A DNA stretch of 64,000 nucleotides, taken from positions 57,428 through 121,427 of the forward strand of contig MCFE01000230.1 in assembly GCA_002104905.1 (NCBI GenBank), in the 5' to 3' direction. The position numbers and the translations under genes are program-made. The notes beneath the pieces are model-generated. The model made no database searches. It worked only from the letters and a program-made list of their open reading frames with translations, and was not told where the DNA came from. Below are positions 16,373 to 28,354 of the stretch, in pieces. The DNA comes from Basidiobolus meristosporus CBS 931.73. Its lineage: Eukaryota; Basidiobolomycota; Basidiobolomycetes; Basidiobolales; Basidiobolaceae. The first letter of the stretch is position 1. Every line of letters starts with the position of its first letter.

Positions 16373-17185
16373 AGTTAAACTCCGGTTTTAATCACCAATT
16401 TGGGGGTATGCAAACCCTCAAGCTGGAATTCCACTGTCCATACAAGTCACATCATAATCCTGGTAAGCTAATGGTGCTTATTGGTGGCCAAAAAAGCCGA
16501 GATTATTCCTCCAATGAAAAGAATTATCGAATAGTATCTCAGCTCCATCACCTGCAGTTGGCCATGTCTACGGACGCAGGTGCAGCCTCAGACCAAGGGA
16601 GGTGCTTCTAGGAGGCTCAGCGATTTCGGTTGGTGAAAAGCAAGTGGCTTGTCATTAAATGTGACTGAATTACTATTCTACATTGAGCCTTATTTGATCT
16701 AATTAATTTCAAACGTTCGCTGAGGTGATGTGGAATAGTGACCTGCTCAGGTCTAGATCATATGCACGCTTTACCCAACGTGCGGCCATTGTCAATTAAA
16801 CCACGGCAGAAGCACGGCAATTGTCGAATAATCCGTGAATTTTTCCGTATGTATGGTCCGTTGCTGCTCAACCACCAAACAATACAATAATAGAGCCTCA
16901 TTTGGAACCATCACGTGACTTGCAAAGAATCGCCTCAGCAAGGCTTATTTAGGCATTATGGATAGGCCAGTGTTCATTTACAGAATTATTCAAATCGCAA
17001 CAAGAAACATCAGGATGCTATGGAACAGGTATTATTGCTTTCGAGACTACATTCTCCGTGAAATGAATAAAACTCATTAAATTAAATTAAATTATCAAAA
17101 GGACTAGCCTTTGCGGTAGGTTCTCCGCAGAGTGAGCCTATGCCTTCAGTAATAATGCTCAGCAAAAAGATGCTCCTCAACACGA
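16373..17185. other. Intergenic, no gene recognised
   Basis: AT-rich. The plus frame at 16360-16611 has no recognisable features. This interval should hold the F-box gene promoter and the 3' end of the mucin-like gene. Confidence 0.45.
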
Positions 17186-17974
17186 TTAAAAGTGATGGTT
17201 GCGATGATACTGATCTAAAGTATTCTTGAATGGATCTGGGCCCTGGTGCGAAGTTGGACTTGCCTGGGTGTGAGACATGTTGTTGAAATTCTCCTGTGAA
17301 GTGGTGGGAATGTATTCCTCTTCATTGTATTCTCTCCACGAACGACGAGCGACCTTGCGATAGACAAATGCGCCAATTGCACTCAAAACAACAAAAGCTC
17401 CAACTACGCCACCAGCGATGGCACCAGCATTTGGTCCACTACTTGACTTGTTCGTACTGGAAGAGCTGCTTGCCGATGAGTTAGCGTCTGGACTGGTAGT
17501 AGGGTTGTTAGCATTTGTGGTTGGCTTTGCCACAGTTGGAACCGGGTTGACAACCGCTGGTTGAGAAGGAACTGTGGTAGCTGTTTGAGTCGCAGTGGTC
17601 TTGACTACCTCAGGTGCTTTGGTTGTAGGGGCGGGTGGCTCCGGAGCCTTAGTTGTAGTGGGGATAGTTGGTTCGGGTGCTTTAGTGGTAGCAGGAGGCG
17701 TCTCAGGAGCTTTAGTAGTGGGAGCTGGTGGTTCAGGCTTAGGATTCTCAGTGGTTGCAGGCTCTTTTGAAGTCGGGTCCGGCTTAACAACAGGCGGAGT
17801 TGGAACAACAGTTGGGGTAGGAGTAACTTTCGCCTCCGTTTTAGGGGTCTCTCCAGCTTCTGACTTCGCTTCACTTTTGGGAGTATCTTTGGGAGCATGG
17901 GTTTCTTGCGCTTGTGCGGATATCACAAATGATACTAATAGCGTTGCTAATACAGCTCCTTTGAATAATTTCAT
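17186..17974 (-). CDS. Mucin-like single-pass membrane protein
   Basis: A single 262-residue frame without introns. Residues 1-22 are a signal peptide (LFKGAVLATLLVSFVISAQA). A Thr/Pro/Lys/Glu-rich stalk contains four TTKAPE units (TTKAPETPPA, TTKAPEPTIP, TTKAPEPPAP, TTKAPEVV), an obvious O-mannosylation target. A Ser-rich patch leads to a transmembrane helix near residue 190 (GAIAGGVVGAFVVLSAIGAF), followed by a basic stop-transfer RKVARR and a cytosolic tail of about 55 residues. The layout resembles fungal cell-wall stress sensors (Wsc/Mid2 type), but no WSC or other cysteine domain is present, so a sensor role is only an inference. The repeat gives long shadow frames on the opposite strand. 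Confidence 0.82.
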   Translation of the reverse strand: MKLFKGAVLATLLVSFVISAQAQETHAPKDTPKSEAKSEAGETPKTEAKVTPTPTVVPTPPVVKPDPTSKEPATTENPKPEPPAPTTKAPETPPATTKAPEPTIPTTTKAPEPPAPTTKAPEVVKTTATQTATTVPSQPAVVNPVPTVAKPTTNANNPTTSPDANSSASSSSSTNKSSSGPNAGAIAGGVVGAFVVLSAIGAFVYRKVARRSWREYNEEEYIPTTSQENFNNMSHTQASPTSHQGPDPFKNTLDQYHRNHHF

Positions 17975-18682
17975 TGTGTGCTTGCACTAAATGATGAAGG
18001 GGGAGGTATGATGATACACAATCACTTGCAAAGTGATAGAAGAACTAAGGAAATCGAGCATAGTTGGTTTGAGGTGCTTTTGTAGAGTTCAAGAAATGAA
18101 AACTTTAGACTAGTACGATCCTGCTGGTGCACAAATAAATTGCTCATTTCAAATTTGGTTTCTTGTAACCGGGATTTCTTGTTTAAACGAGTGCATCCAA
18201 CCAGTGAAAAGCCATTCCTAATATACTCGCCTGAATCAGGAAAACTCAACATTGATTTAGTTTCACTAATGTTAGTTGTGCAGATGGCGGATTTCTCTAG
18301 AGAACTCGTTCCAAGTAACCTAACTATCATGGGAAGATATGGATCTGGGACAGGTGTACATACGCTAATTGGCAAAAGTAGTCATTTACGACTCACTTTA
18401 TTTCTGCATGAATGGATGATGCAATTCGCTATGATCTCAGGATTCTTACTCTAAATTAAGCTCTGCAACTGTAAATCATTTAAAAGAAATACCCGTGCAT
18501 GTGCATATTGAGTGTTGTTAATCATCAAACCACATACAATATAGCCTAGTTTTGCTTTCTTTTGTGGTTGACTAAGATGTACAGCTGAATCTGCGGAACC
18601 TTTCTCCTACAAAGATGGTGATCAAGTTGTAGATTCAAGCTGCTAGTGAAGTTCCAGAAAACTGGTCACGGATAGAGCTTGA
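17975..18682. other. Intergenic between two minus-strand genes
   Basis: Open frames at 18022-18375 (minus) and 18140-18454 (plus) overlap each other and neither resembles a known protein. The left part must contain the mucin-like gene promoter and the right part the SPO11 3' end. Confidence 0.4.
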
Positions 18683-20882
18683 TTATAACCAGAGTGCTGG
18701 TTCCCGCATCTTCTCTTCCAAATATTCACATAGCCCGTTGGTACGACTCGAGCTAATCGCCTGGAGTTCTGCCTTTTTGTGGGAATGGAGCATGTGGGAT
18801 ATCTCGCGGCTAAAGAGAGTTAGATATTGCCAAGGTCGAAAACAGTGAGCAAAGCACCTATTACACCAATCTTTTATCGTCAAGAATCTCACTTCTGGTC
18901 AGAAGATCGTATCCCTTTCTCATATCAAACTTGGACATTCCCAGTAGGCTATTCTGGGAGATTGGAGATCTTGAAACACCGCGCTTCAGTAAGAAGAGAT
19001 GAAGTGATATCCGCTTGTTATATACCTCTCTCTATCTTGATAATGGAGACCGATCCAGTGTGCTTCTGGTATTGATAGATTGGTCCTGTCGAAAGCCATT
19101 GACTTTGAAAAGAGGTTAAAACGGACAAGCAAGATATAAATAGATACCCCATACCATGGAGCCATACTTGTAGACTGTAAATATCTCCACTCCTAAGATT
19201 TACACAGACTATCAACTGGAAGCCAGTTACAAACCCTTAATGCGACATACCGTAAGGATCATTATCCATTAGACACAAAACAGTAATAGCTCTTAAGGAT
19301 TTCTGATTGTTCTGGTCAATTACCATTCTGATAAATTGACGTGTTACTAGGTCCTTCATAAACGGTTACCCAGCAGCTAATATTTTAGACACAATTGTTT
19401 TTGATACAGTACTGGATACCCCTTCCCCTGAGAAGATTATGTTAGGTGGGGCTGGAAAAGCTGGACAATATACCAACCGTTATTATAACATATGGGCTAC
19501 TTGGACCGCAGAAGCCAGATGATATCAAGTGACGAAACGTAGCCTGCATTGTATGACGATGTGAGTGGTACTTTCATGAACCCGCCGACAATTGCTTACC
19601 TCTTCCTCAACTATCAAGATTAGATTTGCATCCAGCTCTAGATTTGTGAACTCGATGAGCTTCTATTATGGTGAAATGATGCTATACTAGGGAAAGACTT
19701 ATCTAGAATCTGATCGATGGGAGGTATAAGATATCCCTACAACAAATTAGCAGGAGGTTTCACAAGGCTACATTCATGGAGTACCTGATTTTCGCCAGAG
19801 TCCCAGTTGGTACAGTCTATTACGCCACCATTGAACTTCTTAATACGAATATTACCAGATACAAGCCCCTTAGAGGAAGCGATCTAGCATCCATCAGCAA
19901 CACTAATTCTATCTCATGACTCGGCACTTTTTCATTACCACATTGAGATACGACCGGGGGACCAGTAAGGTACAGGCAATATCCTCAATAAGCTAAAGAG
20001 CAAATGTAATTAGTTACTAGAAAACAATCCCCATTTGCTGACTTTGATGTTGTGCATACTTCATCAACAAGATTTTGCGTTTCAAATAACCCTACATCCC
20101 GATAGAAAATATCTCTAATCCAAGAGTGAGAATTAGAGAACGGCACATCCGAGCCCAGTTATTCCTACCTTTTGGTAAAAACAATATTATCGTTTAGTGC
20201 GCTATGGCATATCTCCAGAATTTTCAGTATTGCCGCTTGAAAATCGTCAATTTAGTGCGAAGTTGAGAATATGTTTGTTAGAATGGTGTGATAAAACCGA
20301 ATATTCTTGCTGATTTTGGTGACAGCAAGGAGATGTGCCGCCTAGGGCTTCTATTGATTAGTTTTGCCTTGACCCCTACACTGCTAGGAGGTTGAAATCT
20401 GAGCTTTCCACTGCGACAAACAATCCGCATACCGATTTTTTGTTTTAGCTGCTCGTCGTAGTGCCAAATACAGTGTTGGCTTGATATTCTGCTGAATATC
20501 CATTAGAAGGTGGTTTACTAGTCCTTCAATCTTCTTCATTACGACATTCCTGACATTGGGAAATTCTATTTCTGGGAGTATTTAATGAATCTTGGATGCA
20601 GTTTACCTGGCGTCAAACCTGCTTGCTCTTCTAAAACGGCCTATCAAATTAGGAGCTTCAGTAACAAGTATTGGCAAAGACAATGGACAACTTGCTTTTT
20701 CCTGTCTCTTCAACAAGATTTAGATCCTCAAATTCACTTTCCTGGCCTGATATCTCTTCAAAATATTGGTCGGACTCTTCGGTGGGCATACCGGAGCTTC
20801 TTTTCATCGAATCTGAGCTACTCTCTATCTCAGAAAAGTCGGTACTTGAAGAATCGTGAATACTCAAAGCAGGAGAGCTCAT
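18683..20882 (-). CDS. SPO11: Meiotic recombination protein Spo11
   Basis: No long frame marks this gene. I rebuilt 17 exons: 20682-20882, 20607-20640, 20433-20571, 20298-20398, 20169-20235, 20060-20114, 19939-19992, 19785-19883, 19688-19736, 19600-19637, 19478-19543, 19413-19427, 19251-19353, 19155-19192, 19026-19102, 18865-18969 and 18683-18809. They total 456 codons with no stop (455 residues). After an acidic N-terminus come KRDIFYRDVGLF with the catalytic tyrosine, LIEDIACTLLVPRSYLNV, SSKGLVSG, LILIVEEEATF, TGKGYP, TRQFIR, LMDNDPYG (Toprim Asp pair), YKYGSMSM and KKAELQAISS, all in Spo11 order. Spo11 cuts DNA to start meiotic recombination. The 15-nt exon encodes only GKGYP. An open frame at 20879-21145 could be a further 5' exon. 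Confidence 0.87.
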
Positions 20883-21262
20883 TTCTCTGCACCAATAGCT
20901 CCTTCATTTTTGGCATGATTAATCTTGGCCAATGTTGCCACACGTATATGCTTACCTTTTGCCGAATGAACCAGTTTTGTAGGTAAATGAATTTGATTTA
21001 TAGTTAATACTTCGCCTTGCATATAATCAAGCCTGACTGAATGCATATAGTGATAACGTTCCTTGTCAATCATGTTCCTGGGTTTTGCGAATAGAATGGG
21101 CTTTTTCGAGTATAAACAGAGCAAAACCTGTTGAGTGAAGTGCAATATGTAGCCAATGGGTAAAAAAGAAGCTCATCGATATTGAGAAGTGTTTATTTAA
21201 TGACGACGGTATCCCATAAAAAATGTGTATATCTAGGTATATGCTAGCGACTATTTATATTT

Positions 21263-23513
<2,251 letters not shown>

Positions 23514-23819
23514 ATGGGCGGATACTACGTAATTGCTGGTAAGAAGATCTTGAACGAATACGTAAGTAGTATTTTTCTTGCTACCTGTTGTATAGGAATG
23601 TGCTGCGTAAGCCCTTTCTAACTCCTGTTTTAGCTTGCCATTGGTACACTTGTTGGTCTGGGAGCCAGTGTGTATGCTGCCACCAAGTATACCGGTTCTA
23701 AGAAGCCCGAGACCCCCATTGCCGACAAGCCTTTGCCTACTGTTGATACCACTGTCGATGAGGAAGATTTCATCAACGAGTTTATCAAGGCTGCTGAAAG
23801 CGAGCAAACCAAGAATTAA
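23514..23819 (+). CDS. ATP19: Mitochondrial ATP synthase subunit k (Atp19-like)
   Basis: Two exons (23514-23561, 23634-23819) give 77 residues. The protein starts MGGYYVIAGKKILNEY, followed by a single hydrophobic segment LAIGTLVGLGASVYAATKY and an acidic C-terminus with EEDFINEFIKAAE. This matches the small fungal F1Fo-ATP synthase subunit k: an N-terminal MG-Y-I-GK motif, LAIGTL at the membrane entry and EE-FI near the end. The subunit lies in the peripheral Fo membrane part and contributes to dimer stability. The intron interrupts just before the membrane segment. The family is largely fungal, which helps place the organism. Confidence 0.85.
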
Positions 23820-24181
23820 GCCTCCCTTTCCATCGTTTTGCTTAACCTCATTAATCATTGCATCGTATCTCACCATTGTCATAAGTAAACCCTCTTAGTG
23901 TCAAGAGAATTGAATGAGATGAAACTCTTTTGTCTGCACTTGACGGAAATAGTTTACCATTAAATGAACACATAAATCCATCGTACTTCTTTCTTTTTCA
24001 CTCTATTTTCGAAACGCCAACCATATAAGCAACTGAAGTGTAGGCTTGGTTTATTTCGTAACATTAAGATCGGAGGCTACAAGTCTCGAGTAGTAGATTT
24101 CCTTGATGCAGAAGACTGCAAATTCAGAACCCAAGGAGCATGATATCCGCAAATGATACGTTTAATGTTATCTACATGGAC

Positions 24182-24847
24182 TTAGTCATCGTTGATGAGT
24201 CCAAGAATCATTCTACAGAACAAAGACCATGTTAGATACAATTCAAAAAAGTTGCACAGCATTCAAGAACTTACCTATAGAGGTAATAGAAAAAGCATAG
24301 AAGGTAGAAAGCTAATTTGAAGAAAGACTCTTTCTTGTGTTGAGGAAGAGTACGGAAGATCTCAGTAGCGTCGTACATATGCTTTCTGTTAAGCAATCTG
24401 AATATGGAGAAAGGTTATGTTTCTACAATCAGGGTTAGACATTCTGAGAGGAAACTCACTGTCTAGTGTTGTAGGCAACAATGGGTACGTTTAGGAGCAT
24501 AGCAATCCAGCTTCCGGTCAAGAAAAAGGCGGCGATTATTAGGTATTGGACAAGATATTCAGGGAGAACAAACTATAAGGCAACAATATAAGTAAGAAGA
24601 ACCAAGATGAGTAAATGTTCGAACGTAGAGTACTTGGTTGAGTTTGTTGCACAAGTCGATAGGGTTAATGTAGTCGCTCTCCAGATCCGTTAGCATGATG
24701 ACCTATTGTTAGTTAAGAATATCAAACGCATTGGTTGTAAATCTACTACGAAACAAACGGGTTTAAGGATACGTAAAAGACCATTCCGAAGAGCATAACG
24801 CCCGACAGTACAAGGGCGAGCATAAACAGGAGTGCTTCTCCGCTCAT
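24182..24847 (-). CDS. ERV14: Cornichon-family ER cargo receptor Erv14
   Basis: Five exons (24773-24847, 24634-24702, 24460-24572, 24275-24397, 24182-24212) sum to 136 residues. The sequence matches cornichon/Erv14 throughout: an N-terminal membrane helix (LLFMLALVLSGVMLFGMVFY), LTDLESDYINPIDLCNKLN, a second helix region ending NVPIVAYNTRQ, DATEIFRTLPQHKKESFFKL, and a final helix LCFFYYLYRMILGL. Erv14 loads transmembrane cargo into COPII vessels leaving the ER; the acidic loop near ESDYINP is the conserved sorting segment. The first intron (24703-24772) has U12-like signals and is discussed in the findings. The gene is invisible in simple frame scans because every exon is short. Confidence 0.92.
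24703..24772 (-). other. U12-like GT-AG intron in ERV14
   Basis: On the minus strand the donor reads GTATCCTTA, close to the U12 consensus GTATCCTTT. The branch region reads ATTCTTAAC, close to TTCCTTAAC, with its adenosine 10-11 nt before the AG. The other introns I resolved begin mainly with GTAAG, GTATG or GTAC types. Confidence 0.65.
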
Positions 24848-25339
24848 TATTGAAGTGATTAGTTTATTATGGTGTCAGCGTTTTTGCGGAAGACCAGTAT
24901 GAAGGAATCCTCGATACCATTACTTTCGAGATACCATGTTAACACGTGATGGTAAATATTTTATCAAAAAAAATCAATAGCCACTAAGAGGGCGACATGG
25001 CAGAATATCTCAATTGAAATTTAATGCCGTTATGATGATGATTTCCTCGAGTAAAAGCCATGTGAAAACTAACTAGTATCAATCGAGTAAATAACATCAC
25101 GTGGGTAAGTTTCGTTGATTCCCGAATGATGGACCATCCACAGTTGTGGGATACTATATACCCATAGGGCATAAATAGTCACACGCATTATACGGACTGC
25201 TCCTGAACTTAGTTTATTCTTGGCAAGCATATATTTCCTTTTACAGATGTTTGCGAGCAATTACTATACCAGCTGACTGTTTCCCTGATCAAAATAAGGC
25301 GAGAGCCCTCAGATAAGAGATAAGGTTGGGAAAAATTAC

Positions 25340-25856
25340 AAAAAAACAAAACCCATTCAAAAAAACCGTTACTGGCCTTCAAAAGCAGTCCATAGATTGC
25401 GCCTTCTGCGGTGCGCCCTCCCCTACTTTGGTTGACTTGAAAGCTCATGTGAGGAGGACATCTAGATAAGAACAAAACAACAATTACTAATTAGATCATA
25501 GTTACCTATCGCTTAGATTACTAATTAACTAGGTTGCGTTATCCTGGAAAAGTACCCACATTCATGAAAATTGCTTTGATCAGATGACCTCTCCAATCAA
25601 GCATTCGTAACACAATGTTTTGCAAAATCTTCTACAGTATGCAGCCTCAGACTCGACTTTCCAGAGCATTATTAGTGTGCAATCAGCTGACCATTCGATC
25701 AGTTCCCTGATCTTGCGGATCTACAAGGCGGAGCAGAAAATGATGGCGTTCTTTGTTACGTAAATCAGATGAATACAACACATCTCTATTCCCCCTATTT
25801 GCAGACCAACTGAGACAGAGTCAAGGCTCAGAGCCACTGTGGCTCAATCAAATTGA
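25340..25856 (+). CDS. Possible spliced small zinc-finger gene (uncertain)
   Basis: Coding-looking pieces occur on the plus strand in a region without long frames. One is near 25375-25470 (QSIDCAFCGAPSP then LVDLKAHVRR, a C-x2-C and later His). Another is near 25520-25555 (LRYPGK before GTACCC). A third runs about 25637-25755 (YAASDSTFQSIISV, HSISSLILRIYKAEQKMMAF) and ends at a GTAAAT donor. The last is at about 25802-25856 (TETESRLRATVAQSN, stop). The junction between the first two pieces could not be resolved and no start codon was found, so the limits are approximate. It resembles no family I can name. Confidence 0.3.
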
Positions 25857-25994
25857 GGAAACATGACTTGGCCTCTTAAATCTGGTGGAACTGGCCTATG
25901 AGGGTGCGCATTGTAATTGTGGACAATAGAGGGTTCTCGGGAGATTATGGAAAAATGACGGAAGGATTAGGAGGAGAATAAGCCCACGGTCAAG

Positions 25995-26000
25995 TATAAA
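25995..26000 (+). promoter_or_regulatory. TATA box
   Basis: TATAAA lies 53 bp upstream of the preferred ATG at 26053. This placement argues against the two earlier in-frame ATGs (26008, 26017), which would lie at or before the expected transcription start. Confidence 0.5.
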
Positions 26001-26052
26001 TACGAGGATGAATTCCATGAACGTTCGCAACCAAACTACTCTACAATCCAAA

Positions 26053-26355
26053 ATGAACTCTCTTCGCACTGTCGCTTTAAACAACGCAAGAAACTTCTCT
26101 CTTGCTCCTCGAGTTGGATCTTCCATCGGAATTCGCTCATACACCAACAACCCACGTTACCCTTCTGATGATAAGGAGCATGTTCGCTTTGAATCAGCAC
26201 ACCACGATTACTTGTCGAGTGTCTTGAAGACTTCCTCGGAGGAGGATTGGTCTACTCCAGCCATTCAAAATCACCCAGAGAGTGCAACCGATTATGCGTT
26301 TGCTTCCGCTAGTAACAATGAAGAGCTTTGGGAGGACCTCGTAAAGGATGTCTAA
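26053..26355 (+). CDS. Small protein with mitochondrial presequence
   Basis: A 100-residue frame starts MNSLRTVALNNARNFSLAPR, a classic amphipathic Arg/Ser-rich, acid-free mitochondrial presequence, followed by an RSY motif. The mature part is acidic and lacks membrane segments (YPSDDKEHVRFESAHHDYLS near the start, ELWEDLVKDV at the end). It looks like a soluble matrix protein; I recognise no family. An in-frame ATG 45 bp upstream exists, but the TATA box position favours this one. The poly(A) signal candidate is AATAAA near 26510. It is probably a real expressed gene of unknown function. Confidence 0.6.
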   Translation: MNSLRTVALNNARNFSLAPRVGSSIGIRSYTNNPRYPSDDKEHVRFESAHHDYLSSVLKTSSEEDWSTPAIQNHPESATDYAFASASNNEELWEDLVKDV

Positions 26356-27221
26356 TGGTCCATAGTCAAGCTTGGAATTCTCCGTCAGCACTATACATAT
26401 GAAGCATCATTAACGAGAGCGTTCATTCCCCCGACCCTCCGATTTATATATATATATTCAAGTGTAATTCTAACCGATTAGCTTTCACAATGTACAAACA
26501 GCGAAGCAAAAATAAAGGCTCCAAGTATCTGTCCTACGTACTTTAGATCTAGTTACACTGTTACACGTTGGCAACATGTACAATATGTTATCAGATTGAT
26601 CAGCTTGTACTGCGTGCTGTTATCGAATTGATCAGTTGTAATTGATGAAACTGTATGCTAATCAACCGCTCCACGCAGTTTCAATACATCTTCCAGCATT
26701 TGCAGATGCTGGATAAGAATCAGTATGATTAGATTGATGCATAGGACAGGATCACCATTCCCTTGGGTCATCAACGTCAATTAGGAGTTGGATTCCGGAT
26801 GGTCAAATGGATTGGGCCTGTGTTTAAAAAGGAAGAGTCAAATTCGCCGCTACGAGGAGGAGCACTCGTCTGAGGAAATATTATTGAACTTAAACTTGCA
26901 TAATAAGGTTTTCCTCTGCCTTGGAGTCACAACAGTAGAGTGGCTCTTTATGCACATCAAGTCACTCTTGTCATGCCAGGAATTCCTTCTGACCAATGGG
27001 CAAAGAGGAACGGAGACGGTTTGGTTCATAAATTGGAGCTTAGTTTAGCCCAGCCCTAAGCAGATATCTCCCGAGGGATATTGGGATTTGGTTTAAGCAG
27101 ATGTCTCCCGAGTGATCAAATGTTTACGATTGGCCTAAGCTAATCATCCGGGAAATGGCTTTAAGCAAGCATTCAAATTTCTTCGCTTCTTTCTCTTTTG
27201 TAATCCCTTGGATTTCTAAAC
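26356..27221. other. Intergenic, no gene recognised
   Basis: The frame at 26788-27048 has no recognisable features. Two copies of a TAAGCAGAT-TCTCCCGAG motif lie near 27058 and 27095, 120-170 bp upstream of the ribosomal protein gene, and could be promoter elements. Confidence 0.4.
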
Positions 27222-27752
27222 ATGGTGAGTATTGCGTTCCAATCATGGCCAGCTGGATGGATGGCTAAATCCCCTTCATTAGATTTGAACTAACGGCTCC
27301 TCTCCGTATAGCCTACCAGACTTCACCACAACAGGAAGAAGCGTGGACACGTTTCTGCTGGTCACGGTCGTGTTGGAAAACACAGAAAACACCCAGGAGG
27401 TCGTGGTCTTGCCGGTGGTCAACATCACCACCGTATCAACATGGACAAATACCATCCTGGTTACTTCGGTAAAGTAGGTATGCGTCATTTCCACTTGACC
27501 AGAAACAAGTACTACCGCCCCACCGTCAACCTCGACAAACTTTGGACCCTTGTTTCCGACCAAACCCGTACCAAGTATGCTGACAACAAGGAGATCGTCC
27601 CCGTCATCGACACCCTCCGTGCCGGTTTCGGCAAGGTTTTGGGCAAGGGACGTCTCCCTGAACAACCCGTTATTGTCAAGGCTCGCTACGTCTCCCGCCG
27701 TGCTGAAGAGAAGATCAAGCAAACCGGTGGATGTGTTGTTCTTACTGCTTAA
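27222..27752 (+). CDS. RPL28: 60S ribosomal protein uL15 (yeast L28 / human L27a)
   Basis: Exon 1 is only the ATG (27222-27224). An 87-nt intron (GTGAGT-TATAG) precedes exon 2 at 27312-27752, for a total of 147 residues. Exon 2 has the unmistakable uL15 core: [50 protein letters not shown] and [20 protein letters not shown]. The protein is a structural component of the large ribosomal subunit. An intron straight after the initiator codon is common in eukaryotic ribosomal protein genes. A long antisense frame (27279-27767) is a shadow. Confidence 0.97.
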
Positions 27753-28354
27753 GCGGTGTATCCACAATGAAGTGAATAAAGTTGCTATCTAGCGATGCAT
27801 TGCACCAACAAGTTCCCTTCTGATCACCCCGATATCGCATTGTGCTTTCTAAGCATTGTGCTTCCCGACTACAGGTTGCGAGGCGTCTGAATTCAGTTGA
27901 TTCTACTGCATGCTGAATGCATCCTTGCCCTATGTTGGTGATTGGTGTTTTGGCTCCTATACATGTATAGCTTCACCATCGACTGCCGCCGCCCTCCCGC
28001 CAATGAAAAGCCCTTGGCCAAGGAGTTTCATCTGCACATTCCATCAATTAAAAATAGTACCCGTGATCCTATTTGAGTGAGGGTGAGGGTTAGGTGGTGC
28101 GGGCGGGTAGTATCGTTCTTAAATTAATCCCAAATAGATTCTGAAGTCACAACCTAATCCCTTGTTTTTGAAAGCCACGTCCACATAGCCAGTTTTCGCT
28201 GCGGTTGTCCATTTTCACTCGCCAGAAAACCGCTTCTCCCTAACCTTAGCAGCCTTTGCGCTCCCCTTGACTGCTGAAATCGGCTTACTTCCACCACACA
28301 AGTTAATGAAAAGTTTCTAACCAGAAAGAGCTACGGAGTATTGCCTATCATCCC
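27753..28354. other. Intergenic, no gene recognised
   Basis: About 600 bp between the ribosomal protein gene and ATG9, which are on the same strand. A short telomere-like run (GAGGGTGAGGGTTAGG) is present near 28079. Otherwise I see nothing but presumed ATG9 promoter DNA. Confidence 0.4.

Noticed and set aside
19381..19427. A frameshift in SPO11 after GKGYP
   Set aside because: A GT-AG intron of 59 nt (19354-19412) joins GKGYP to DLVTRQF perfectly, so no frameshift is needed.
27279..27767. A 162-codon antisense frame over the ribosomal protein gene
   Set aside because: Shadow of the strongly biased uL15 codons; no family resemblance.
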